64,000 nt of DNA. Source: an uncultured Collinsella sp. Lineage in GTDB: Bacteria; Actinomycetota; Coriobacteriia; Coriobacteriales; Coriobacteriaceae. The position numbers and the translations under genes are program-made. Location: contig CAKTWK010000007.1 in assembly GCA_934630735.1 (NCBI GenBank), positions 1 through 64,000 of the forward strand, read 5' to 3'. Shown here piece after piece: positions 8,245 through 18,584 of the stretch. Under the pieces are notes generated by a model. That model ran no database searches, was not told the origin of the DNA, and saw only the letters and a program-made list of their open reading frames with translations. Position 1 is the stretch's first letter. Each line of letters begins with the position of its first letter.

Positions 8245-10143
8245 TTAGTCCAACTCTTTTAAGCCATGCGCCAGCTGCCAGTACTCGCCGTGTTGGGCGA
8301 GCAGCTCTTCGTGCGTGCCGCGCTCGATGATGCGGCCGTGTTCGAGAACCATGATGGCATCGGCGTCGCGGACGGTGGACAGGCGGTGCGCAATCATAAA
8401 CGTGGTGCGCCCGCGCATGATGCGGTCCATACCGCGCTCGATGAGCTTTTCGGTGCGCGTGTCGATGGAGCTCGTGGCCTCGTCCAGGATGAGTACCGGC
8501 GGATCGGCCACGGCAACGCGCGCGATGGCGAGCAGCTGGCGCTGGCCCTGCGACAGGTTGGCGCCATCGGCCGTGACCGGCGTATCGTACCCTCTAGGCA
8601 GGCGGCGGATAAACGAATCCGCACAGGCGGCCTCGGCGGCGGCGCGCACCTCCTCGTCGGTCGCGTCGAGCTTGCCAAAGCGGATGTTCTGCGCAATGGT
8701 GCCGCTAAACAGGTGCGTATCCTGCAGCACAATGCCGAGCGACCCGCGCAGGCTGGCCTTGGCAATGTGCTTGACGTCGATGCCGTCGTACGTGATCTCG
8801 CCGTCATCGACCTCGTAGAAGCGGTTGATGAGGTTGGTGATGGTCGTCTTTCCGGCGCCCGTCGAGCCCACAAAGGCGATCTTTTGCCCCGGCTTGGCAA
8901 ACAGGTTGAGGTCCGTGAGCACACGGGTGCCCGGCACATAGGAAAAGTCCACGGCGTGGAAGCGCACGTCGCCGGCAAGCGGAACCAAGCCGCACGTGAG
9001 CTCGGTGCCGTCGGCGGCCACCGCGCGGCCCGACTCATCAACGGCAGCCACGTCATGCAGGTGCCCGTACGCGCCCACGCCCTGGCCCTCGGGAATCTTC
9101 CACGCCCACGCGGCGTCGCCCGTCTGCACCAGCTCCACGCAGCCCTCGTCCACCTCGGGCTCAAGATCCATGGCGGCAAACAGGCGCTCAGCGCCGGCCA
9201 ACGCATTGAGCAAGAAGTTGCCGAGCTGCGTAAACTGGTTGATGGGCATGGCGGCCTGGCGCACAAAGACCAGATAGCTTGCGAGCGCACCCATGTCGGC
9301 GAGTCCCTTGATGCAGAGCATGCCGCCCGCCACGGCGACGATGGCGTAGTTGGCATAGCCAATCACCACAGTCATGGGAACCATTGAGTTGGCGTAGGCC
9401 TGCGCGGCACCACCGGTGCGGCGCAGTTCTTGGTTGCGCACGTCAAAACCAGCCACGTTGGCCTGCTCGTGATTAAAGACCTTGATGACCTTTTGGCCCG
9501 AGACCATCTCCTCGACGTATCCGTCCAAATCGCCCAGCGACGCCTGCTGAGCGGCAAAAAAGCGCTTGGAACGCATGCCCGAGTAGCGCGCGTACAGCAC
9601 AATGGCCACATCGCACACGAGCGTGATAATCGTGAGCTGCCAGTTGAGGATGATGAGCATGGCCGTGGTGCCGACCATCTGGATGCTCGCCTGAATCACG
9701 TTGGCAAAGCTGTTGTTGAGCGCCTCGGAGACAGTGTCGACGTCGTTGGCAAAGAAGCTCATGATGTCGCCCGAGCGCGTGCTGTCAAAATAACTCAGCG
9801 GCAGCGTCTGGATGTGCGCGAACAGGTCGCGGCGAATATCGGACACCACGCGTTGGGCCGCGCGCACCATAATCTGCGAGTAGCCCAGAGCCGAGAGCAC
9901 GCCCGCGGCGTAGATAGCAGCAGTAAAGATAACCTGCCTGGCGAGCAATTCCTCACCGCCCGTTGCCAAACCGTTGACGATGGGGCGCACCATGTAGGTA
10001 CCGGCAAGGCTTGCGATGGCGGCCACAGAGGCAAGCACACCCACTGCGAGCAGCGAGAACTTGGCATGCCCCATGTAGGAGAGCAGGCGGCGGAGCGTCT
10101 GCGTCAGATTGGCGGGACGGGCCTGAGCGGATGTCTTAGGCAT
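8245..10143 (-). CDS. ABC exporter half-transporter with canonical ATPase site
   Basis: A 632-residue type IV ABC exporter: six predicted membrane helices (about residues 25-330), then an ATPase domain. Walker A (STGAGKTT), the signature LSQGQ and Walker B with the catalytic Glu (LILDEATSSID) are intact. About 60 extra residues between membrane and ATPase domains are unusual. The start overlaps the end of the upstream half-transporter gene by eight bases, with GGCGAG as ribosome binding site, so the two are translationally coupled. They resemble BmrC/BmrD- and LmrC/LmrD-type heterodimeric multidrug exporters, and this is the subunit with the normal catalytic Glu. Substrate unknown. Confidence 0.9.
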   Translation of the reverse strand: MPKTSAQARPANLTQTLRRLLSYMGHAKFSLLAVGVLASVAAIASLAGTYMVRPIVNGLATGGEELLARQVIFTAAIYAAGVLSALGYSQIMVRAAQRVVSDIRRDLFAHIQTLPLSYFDSTRSGDIMSFFANDVDTVSEALNNSFANVIQASIQMVGTTAMLIILNWQLTIITLVCDVAIVLYARYSGMRSKRFFAAQQASLGDLDGYVEEMVSGQKVIKVFNHEQANVAGFDVRNQELRRTGGAAQAYANSMVPMTVVIGYANYAIVAVAGGMLCIKGLADMGALASYLVFVRQAAMPINQFTQLGNFLLNALAGAERLFAAMDLEPEVDEGCVELVQTGDAAWAWKIPEGQGVGAYGHLHDVAAVDESGRAVAADGTELTCGLVPLAGDVRFHAVDFSYVPGTRVLTDLNLFAKPGQKIAFVGSTGAGKTTITNLINRFYEVDDGEITYDGIDVKHIAKASLRGSLGIVLQDTHLFSGTIAQNIRFGKLDATDEEVRAAAEAACADSFIRRLPRGYDTPVTADGANLSQGQRQLLAIARVAVADPPVLILDEATSSIDTRTEKLIERGMDRIMRGRTTFMIAHRLSTVRDADAIMVLEHGRIIERGTHEELLAQHGEYWQLAHGLKELD

Positions 10144-11956
10144 GTTGCTCGCCTCCTTCCGTGGCTTGAAGTGATCCGCTGGGGCCAGACGAAGACGGGG
10201 CATTTGCGCCGTCTGCGACGCCCACATCCCCCGCAAACTCCATCTGCGAGGCATAGATCTCCTGGTAGATGCTATCGCCCGCCAGCAGCTCCTCATGCGT
10301 GCCCACGCCGTGGACACGTCCGTCGTCCAGCACAATAATGCGATCGGCATCCATGACACTCGCAATGCGCTGTGCAATGACAATCACCGTCGTATTGGGA
10401 ATCTGAGCAATATGCTCACGAATCTTGGCGTCGGTCGCCATATCGACCGCGCTGGTCGAATCGTCAAAGATGAGCACACGCGGATGTTTGAGCAACGTAC
10501 GCGCGATGCACAGACGCTGTTTTTGTCCGCCCGAGACGCCGGCACCGCCCTGGCCCAGATAGCCGTCGAGTCCGCCGATGCGATCCAGGAACTCGTCCAC
10601 GCATGCCGCCCGGCAGGCACGCAGCAGCTCCTCGTCGGTGGCATCGGGCGCGCCCCACTGCAGGTTCTCGCGCACGGTACCCGTAAACAGCACGTTCTTT
10701 TGCAGCACGATACCCACGGCGTCGCGCAGGGCAACCAGGTCGTAATCGCGCACATCGCGCCCGCCCACGAGTACGGCGCCTTCGGTGGCGTCGTACAGGC
10801 GCGCGATCAGCTGCACAAGCGAACTCTTGCCCGAGCCCGTGCCGCCGAGGATGCCCACCGTCGAGCCGCTCTCGATGCGAAGGTCGATATGCTCGAGCAC
10901 ATCCTCGGCTGCATCCGCGCGGTATTTAAAGGAAACGTCGCGAAACTCAATACTGCCGTCCGCCGGTGCCACAGTCGCGAGGTCTCCCACAGGATTGGCG
11001 ATAAAGGGCTCTTCATCGAGCACCTCTGCGATACGGCCCACACTCGTGAGAGCGCGCGTGAGCAGCAAAAACACGTTGGAAATCATCATGAGCGAGTTCA
11101 TGATCAGCAGCACGTAGCTCATAAAGCCCGTGAGCGAGCCCACACCCAAGCGACCTTCGATGATCATGCGGCCGCCAATCCACAGGATCGAGAGCGCGGC
11201 AACATACATCGAGAGCTGGAACACCGGCAGGTTGAGCACGGCGGTGCCGAAGGTCTTGGTCGCCGTGCCGGCGAGCTCCGTATTGACGGTGTCGAACTTG
11301 TCGCACTCGTGCTCGGCGCGCACGTAAGCCTTCACGGCGCGCACTGCGGTAAGGTCCTCTTGCACCACGCCGTTGAGGTGGTCCATCGAGGTCTGGAGTT
11401 GGCGGTAGAGCGGGCTCACGCGCACGGTAATGATACCGAGCACGATGGCGAGCATCGGCAGAATGACGGCAAAGACCGCCGCGAGCTCGCGCGAGAGCGC
11501 AAAAGCGTAGACGAGGCCCATGACCAGATTTACCGGCCCGCGCACCATGGGGCGGAAGCCGTTACCCACGGCGTTTTGAATCACGGTGATGTCGGTGGTC
11601 ATGCGGGTGACAAGTGAGCTGGCGTCGTAGTTGTCCAGGTTGCCAAAGGCGAGCGTCTGGATCTTGCGATACTCAGCCTCGCGCAAGTTAGCGCCCAGCC
11701 CCGAGGCAACGCGGGCGGACGTGCGTGCATAGCCCAAGCCAAGTACCAGCGAAAATGCGGCGCATACCAACATATACGTGCCCTGCAACAGCATGTAGTT
11801 GATGTCGCCCGCGGGCACGCCCACATCGATGATATTTGCCATGATGACCGGAATAAACAGCTCGAGCGCCGTCTCGGCCGTCACAAAGAGCATGCCGAGT
11901 ATGGCATCGCGGCGGTATGCCCCCAGATAGGAAAACAGAATCTTGAGATTGCGCAC
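10136..11956 (-). CDS. ABC exporter half-transporter with degenerate ATPase site
   Basis: A 606-residue ABC exporter half: six membrane helices (about residues 15-310) followed by an ATPase domain with Walker A GGTGSGKSS and signature VSGGQ. At the Walker B end it reads FDDSTSAVD, so the catalytic Glu is replaced by Asp, the hallmark of the non-hydrolysing site in heterodimeric exporters. The start is GTG 11956 with GGGGGATG about ten bases upstream. First gene of the two-gene operon; it diverges from the MATE pump gene, and the shared 260-bp gap presumably holds both promoters. Confidence 0.9.
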   Translation of the reverse strand: MRNLKILFSYLGAYRRDAILGMLFVTAETALELFIPVIMANIIDVGVPAGDINYMLLQGTYMLVCAAFSLVLGLGYARTSARVASGLGANLREAEYRKIQTLAFGNLDNYDASSLVTRMTTDITVIQNAVGNGFRPMVRGPVNLVMGLVYAFALSRELAAVFAVILPMLAIVLGIITVRVSPLYRQLQTSMDHLNGVVQEDLTAVRAVKAYVRAEHECDKFDTVNTELAGTATKTFGTAVLNLPVFQLSMYVAALSILWIGGRMIIEGRLGVGSLTGFMSYVLLIMNSLMMISNVFLLLTRALTSVGRIAEVLDEEPFIANPVGDLATVAPADGSIEFRDVSFKYRADAAEDVLEHIDLRIESGSTVGILGGTGSGKSSLVQLIARLYDATEGAVLVGGRDVRDYDLVALRDAVGIVLQKNVLFTGTVRENLQWGAPDATDEELLRACRAACVDEFLDRIGGLDGYLGQGGAGVSGGQKQRLCIARTLLKHPRVLIFDDSTSAVDMATDAKIREHIAQIPNTTVIVIAQRIASVMDADRIIVLDDGRVHGVGTHEELLAGDSIYQEIYASQMEFAGDVGVADGANAPSSSGPSGSLQATEGGEQHA

Positions 11957-12140
11957 GCAGGTTCATCCCCCATCAAACGTTGTTCGCAAACCCATGTATT
12001 ATGGCGCGCCGTGCGGCGGCGTCAAGTGCTCCGAAATCGATTTCTGCAAGGCTAGTACAGGCGCCATGCTCACAGGGCACACGTCCGTATTCAATTGGAA
12101 ATGAACGCGAGCGTGACTTTTTTCGCCCTGCCGCCAACGC

Positions 12141-12176
12141 AAACCTTGACTCTACAATCGTTATAGGGTTTTCACT
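12141..12176 (+). promoter_or_regulatory. Candidate MerR-type promoter/operator of the MATE gene
   Basis: The sequence TTGACTCTACAATCG, then TTATAGGGT, resembles MerR/CadR-type operators: a good -35 (TTGACT, 12146-12151), a dyad AAACCT...AGGGTTT, and an over-long 19-20-bp spacer before a weak -10 (TTCACT or TCACTA). It lies 45-75 bp before the MATE start. No merR-like gene is visible in the window. Confidence 0.35.
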
Positions 12177-12218
12177 ACACTGGTAGCTAAATGAACCAAT
12201 CCAGAAAGTACCCCGCCC

Positions 12219-13565
12219 ATGGAACACGACCTCACACGCGGCAATGTCCTCAAGACCATCGCGGTCTTTGCCCTGCCCTATATGCTCTCGTACTTTTTGC
12301 AGATGCTCTACGGTATGGCCGACCTGTACATGATGGGGCAGTTTAGCGGCGCTGCCGGCATCACCGCCGTGGGCAATGGCGCGCAGACGCTCTATATCAT
12401 TACCGTGACGCTCGTGGGCCTGGCCATGGGAACGACGGTCATCGTCGGCCACGCCGTGGGCTCACGCCGCTTCGATCGCGCCGAGATAGCCATCGGCAAC
12501 ACCATCACGCTCTTTATGGGTGTCTCGGTGGTGCTGGCCGCCATCTTGCTCGCGCTTTGCCCGCAGATCGTGGCGCTCATTGGCACGCCGGCCGAGGCAG
12601 TCGAAGGAACCGCCGCCTACCTGCGCATCTGCTTTATGGGCATTCCCTTTATCGCCGCGTACAACATCCTCTCGGCCATCTTTCGCGGGCTGGGCGATTC
12701 GCGCTCGCCCATGTACGTGATTGGCGTGGCATGCATCATCAACATCGCGCTCGATTTTCTGTTTATTGGGCAAATGGGGCTCGGCCCCGTGGGCGCGGCG
12801 CTCGGCACGGTGATCGCGCAGACGGCTAGCGTTGCCCTCGCGCTCGTGTGGCTCAAGAGCCGCCGCACGAACATCCACGTTAAGCGCAGCGACCTGCGTC
12901 CCCAGCCCGAGGTGCTCAGCAGCATCCTTAAAATCGGCGTGCCCGTGGCCGTGCAGGACGGCTGCATCCAGGTGGCGTTTATGTTTATCACCGTCATCGC
13001 CAACCATCGAGGGCTCGTCGACGCCGCCGCCGTGGGCCTGGTCGAGAAGATGATCAGCTTTTTGTTCATTGTGCCGAGTTCCATGGGCGCCACCGTCAGT
13101 GCGCTCACGGCACAAAACGCCGGCGCAGGAAAGGGCGATCGTGCACGTCAGGTGCTCAAGAACGCCATGACGATCTCGGTGGTGTACGGCTGCCTGATCA
13201 CGGTGCTGATGTGGCTGGTGGCACCAGCGTTTATCGGCTTTTTTGCCAAGGACCCCGCGGTGGTCGCGGCCGGTACCGGCTATATGCGCAGCTATATTTT
13301 CGACGCAATCTTTGCCGGCATCCACATTTGCTTTAGCGGCTTTTTCGCTGCGTATGGCAAGAGCTACATCGGCTTTGCGCACAACGTGCTGGCCGTGGTG
13401 CTCATTCGCGTGCCGGGTGCGTGGTTGCTGTCGAACGCCTATTCCGATACGTTGTTTCCCATGGGCATCGCTTCGCCGTGCGGGTCAATTCTGTCGGCAG
13501 TCATCTGTGTTGTCGCGTTTACCGTGCTCAACCGGCGCGGAGCTTTTGACAAGTTGGTGGCGTAG
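12219..13565 (+). CDS. MATE family multidrug/cation efflux transporter
   Basis: A 448-residue inner-membrane protein with 12 predicted helices in two related halves, matching the MATE (NorM/MepA/DinF) family, which exports cationic drugs and metabolites using Na+ or H+ gradients. The N-terminal LTRGNVLKTIAVFALPYML and the GLGDSRSPM-like loop near residue 155 fit the family. The ATG at 12219 has only a weak GAAAG-type ribosome binding site. Monocistronic, divergent from the ABC exporter pair, with a strong terminator downstream (13662-13702). Substrate unknown. Confidence 0.88.
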   Translation: MEHDLTRGNVLKTIAVFALPYMLSYFLQMLYGMADLYMMGQFSGAAGITAVGNGAQTLYIITVTLVGLAMGTTVIVGHAVGSRRFDRAEIAIGNTITLFMGVSVVLAAILLALCPQIVALIGTPAEAVEGTAAYLRICFMGIPFIAAYNILSAIFRGLGDSRSPMYVIGVACIINIALDFLFIGQMGLGPVGAALGTVIAQTASVALALVWLKSRRTNIHVKRSDLRPQPEVLSSILKIGVPVAVQDGCIQVAFMFITVIANHRGLVDAAAVGLVEKMISFLFIVPSSMGATVSALTAQNAGAGKGDRARQVLKNAMTISVVYGCLITVLMWLVAPAFIGFFAKDPAVVAAGTGYMRSYIFDAIFAGIHICFSGFFAAYGKSYIGFAHNVLAVVLIRVPGAWLLSNAYSDTLFPMGIASPCGSILSAVICVVAFTVLNRRGAFDKLVA

Positions 13566-13661
13566 CGAGGCGACGCGAAATCGCCCTCATCGACGACATC
13601 ATCAGCGATGATCCGGCAACCTAGATGACGCAGATCACGGTACCGGTTGCCCCAGCAAAGT

Positions 13662-13702
13662 AAGAGCCGCCCGGAAGGCATCATGCTTCCCGGGCGGTTC
13701 TT
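13662..13702 (+). terminator. Bidirectional terminator between MATE gene and ligA
   Basis: A strong hairpin between the convergent genes: GCCGCCCGG pairs with CCGGGCGG, the stem extends through AAG/CTT, and TTCTT follows. Confidence 0.75.
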
Positions 13703-13721
13703 CTATCTGGTTATCAATGCC

Positions 13722-15983
<2,262 letters not shown>

Positions 15984-16126
15984 CTAGAGTACCACCGGTC
16001 ACGATGGGGCCGAATAACCCTTTCGAACCGCACCGAATCGGCAGCCGCCAGACCGGAGTGGATTGCGCAATCAACTCATGCCCTTGTCAGTTCTAAATGA
16101 CCCGTTTTCCTCCGTCCCCAACGAAT

Positions 16127-16173
16127 CAATAAGAAAAGAGGGGCTGTCCCGCGTTGGCGGAACAGCCCCCTCT
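16127..16173 (-). terminator. Rho-independent terminator of the degP-like gene
   Basis: On the minus strand, a stem of about 15 bp (GAGGGGGCTGTTCCGC with GCGGGACAGCCCCTC) is followed by TTTTCTTATT, about 30 bp after the protease stop. Confidence 0.85.
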
Positions 16174-16199
16174 GGCCTCGATATGTGCGAAACGGCTCG

Positions 16200-17663
16200 C
16201 TAGTAACCCTGACCGTAGCCCTGACCCTGGCCCTGCTGGCCCAGCAGCTCCTCCAGATACTGGCGCAACTGCTCGTCAGTGATGCCGCCGTTGCCGGTGT
16301 CGGTCGCGCTGTCATCCTGCTGCTGGCTCTGCAGCTCCTCGTCAGAGCCCAGCTCAACCGTGACCTTCTTCTCATCCTTGCCGCGCATGAGCGTGATCTC
16401 GACCTTCTCGCCCACCTCGTGGCTGCGCAGCGCAATGATCAGGCCATCGGCACTCGTAATCTCGTCGTCGCCCAGCTTGGTGATGACATCACCCTCCTGG
16501 ATGCCGGCCTTGGCGGCGGGACCGTCCTCGACGACGCTCGCCACATAGGCGCCGCTATCGGTGCTCAGCTTGTTGGTACGGGCGTTGAGCGCGTTGACGC
16601 TCGAAAGCGTGGCACCCAGGTACGGATGAACCGGCGTCTTGCCGTCGATGATCTGGTCGGCAATGTTCTTGGCGTAGTTAACGGGAATGGCAAAGCCCAC
16701 GCCCGAGCTGGAGCCCGAGTAGCTCTCGATGAGCGAGTTGATACCCACGAGCTCGCCGTTATCGTTGACGAGTGCGCCACCGGAGTTACCCGGGTTGATG
16801 GCGGCATCGGTCTGGATCATGTTGGCGTAGATGGTGTTGCCGCTGGTAGAGCTCATGGCCGTGGAGCGATAGAGAGCCGAGACGATGCCCGTGGAGACAG
16901 ACTGTTCGTTGCCAAACGGCGAGCCGATCGCCATGACCCACTCGCCCACGTTGAGCTTGGAGGAATCACCGATCTCAATCGGCGTGAGCTTGGAGGCGTC
17001 AGCATCCTTGAGCTTGATGACGGCCAGGTCGCTCGAGGCATCGTTGCCCACGAACTCGGCCTCGTAGGTGGTGCCGTCGTCCATAGTCACCACGTACTGG
17101 TCGTAACCATCGACCACGTGATTGTTGGTGAGGATGTGACCCTCGGTATCGAGCACAACACCCGATCCGACGCTGCCCGAGCTGTCCGACTCGTCGGCAG
17201 ACTGCGAAAGCGAGCCATTCTGGCTGCCGCTCGAAGTGGCGGTGATGGAAACAACGGAGGGCAGGGCCTTGGCAGAGACGGCCTCGGCCAGCGTGGTGTC
17301 CTCGGAATCAATCGTAATCTTTTGCGTCGACGAACCCGAAGCGCCCGCCGTCACGGCATTCTTGCCACCGCCAATATTGAGCGTGCCGCTCATAATGAGC
17401 GCGATGACCAGCAGGGCGCCGCAGGCACAGCCGGCGAGTGCCGTAATAAAGATCGGCAGCTTTTTGGTCTTAGTCTTGACCACTGTGTGCTTGTTTACAA
17501 CCTGCTGGCTGCCCAGCGGCTGGCCGGTCTGCGTGTCGTAGGCCTGCACGTAAGGAATGTTGTTACCATCGGCAGGCGTCGACTCTACCTGCACACGCGG
17601 CTGCTGTTGGGTCTCGCCGGCGTTGCCCGCATCCTGGGGACGCTGGGAATCGTGCTCGCTCAT
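16200..17663 (-). CDS. Membrane-anchored HtrA/DegP serine protease with PDZ domain
   Basis: A 487-residue trypsin-like protease for cell-envelope protein quality control. A disordered cytoplasmic N-terminus (Gln/Pro-rich, about 90 residues) leads to one membrane helix (about 95-120), placing the rest outside. The catalytic triad is visible: His in NNHVVDG, Asp in SSDLAVIKL and Ser in GNSGGAL. A single PDZ domain (about 365-455) and a Gln/Gly-rich tail with GQGYGQGY end the protein. ATG 17663 has GAAAGGAT upstream; a longer frame to 17804 lacks one. An earlier hairpin at 17693-17716 sits in its leader. Confidence 0.93.
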   Translation of the reverse strand: MSEHDSQRPQDAGNAGETQQQPRVQVESTPADGNNIPYVQAYDTQTGQPLGSQQVVNKHTVVKTKTKKLPIFITALAGCACGALLVIALIMSGTLNIGGGKNAVTAGASGSSTQKITIDSEDTTLAEAVSAKALPSVVSITATSSGSQNGSLSQSADESDSSGSVGSGVVLDTEGHILTNNHVVDGYDQYVVTMDDGTTYEAEFVGNDASSDLAVIKLKDADASKLTPIEIGDSSKLNVGEWVMAIGSPFGNEQSVSTGIVSALYRSTAMSSTSGNTIYANMIQTDAAINPGNSGGALVNDNGELVGINSLIESYSGSSSGVGFAIPVNYAKNIADQIIDGKTPVHPYLGATLSSVNALNARTNKLSTDSGAYVASVVEDGPAAKAGIQEGDVITKLGDDEITSADGLIIALRSHEVGEKVEITLMRGKDEKKVTVELGSDEELQSQQQDDSATDTGNGGITDEQLRQYLEELLGQQGQGQGYGQGY

Positions 17664-17692
17664 AGCTGCGATCCTTTCGTCAAATAACCAAA

Positions 17693-17716
17693 GGCCCGCC
17701 AAACACGTGGCGGGCC
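17693..17716 (-). terminator. Hairpin in the leader of the HtrA gene (possible terminator/attenuator)
   Basis: GGCCCGCC pairs perfectly with GGCGGGCC around an 8-nt loop, and on the minus strand TTTGGTTATTT follows. It lies 30 bp before the HtrA start and 156 bp after the upstream regulator gene. It may end the glnA-regulator transcript or attenuate read-through into the protease. Confidence 0.5.
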
Positions 17717-17829
17717 ATCGTTGTTCACGTTGAGTTGTACCCCAATATGCGGGCGTACGTGTACGAGAACGCAATCTTTTAGGAAGGCTTAAGTTCTGCT
17801 GCAAACTCGAAAGGAACCCGCACCTGCGC

Positions 17830-17870
17830 TAAAACCACCACAAAGGTGCCTGTCCCCCTTGCGGTGGAAA
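17830..17870. repeat. CCACCACAAAGG REP-like repeat, copy 4
   Basis: AAAACCACCACAAAGG, a TGCCTGTCC loop and CCCTTGCGGTGG with one change in the right arm, directly after the regulator stop at 17872. Same family as 3832 and 5409. Confidence 0.7.
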
Positions 17871-17871
17871 T

Positions 17872-18534
17872 CTAGTCCTTAAACAGATAGCCCACGCCTC
17901 GGACGGTGGTGATGTGTGCCGCGATCTGCGGGCCCACCTTGGAGCGGATGCGTCGGATGTGCACGTCGACGGTACGCGTACCGCCGCAGTACTCAAAGCC
18001 CCACACGCGGTGCAGCAGCACCTCGCGGCTGTAGGCACGGTTGGGATGCGTGGCCAAAAAGCTCAGCAGCGAGTACTCCATCAGCGTCAGGTCGATGGGC
18101 TCGTTATCGAGTGTCACCTGGTAGGTAGCCAGGTTAATCTCGAGATTATCGATGTTGAGCACATCGTCGGCGGTAACGGTCTCCTCCTCGCCCATCAGGC
18201 GCTGCGCGCGAGCCTTGAGCTCGTTGGGCGTCGCCGTGGGGCACACAAAGTCGGCATGCGCGTGATTCGGCAGGCGCAGGGTACCGAGCGCCTCGTCGTC
18301 GACGATCACCAACATGGGGACGCCGCCACGATCGTCAAGCCACTTAGCAATCTGATCGATGCGGTCGCTACGGATGCCATCGGAATCGAGGATCAGCAGG
18401 TCAAAGTCGTGCGCCGCAGTCGGCGAATCGGGGGTTGCCAGGCTCACCTCGACACCCAGGGTGGTCGTCAAGCTGCGGGCAAACTCGTGGAAGCGCGTCG
18501 TGCGCGCCATGAACAGGGCACTCTTTTCGGACAT
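17872..18534 (-). CDS. OmpR-family regulator with atypical receiver, GlnR-like
   Basis: A 220-residue two-domain DNA-binding protein: a receiver-like N-terminal domain (1-110) and an OmpR/PhoB winged helix (about 125-220, with AYSREVLLHRVWG and TVDVHIRRIRSKVG). The receiver keeps an Asp after beta-3 (LLILDSDG) but lacks the acidic pair after beta-1 (ARTTR there) and has no clear Lys-Pro near the end. It therefore probably does not use ordinary phosphorylation, like the orphan GlnR nitrogen regulators of Actinobacteria. ATG 18534 has GGAGG eight bases before it. It follows glnA by 50 bp on the same strand, and no histidine kinase is nearby. The GlnR role is inferred from this context. Confidence 0.75.
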   Translation of the reverse strand: MSEKSALFMARTTRFHEFARSLTTTLGVEVSLATPDSPTAAHDFDLLILDSDGIRSDRIDQIAKWLDDRGGVPMLVIVDDEALGTLRLPNHAHADFVCPTATPNELKARAQRLMGEEETVTADDVLNIDNLEINLATYQVTLDNEPIDLTLMEYSLLSFLATHPNRAYSREVLLHRVWGFEYCGGTRTVDVHIRRIRSKVGPQIAAHITTVRGVGYLFKD

Positions 18535-18584
18535 ATCGGCCTCCAAAGAAATGAGCTCAATCGTACTGGAACAAGCCAGCGCGA

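Noticed and set aside
11973..12452. Minus-strand frame of 159 codons overlapping the MATE gene start
   Set aside because: Overlaps a well-supported gene and its promoter region; no homology recognised.
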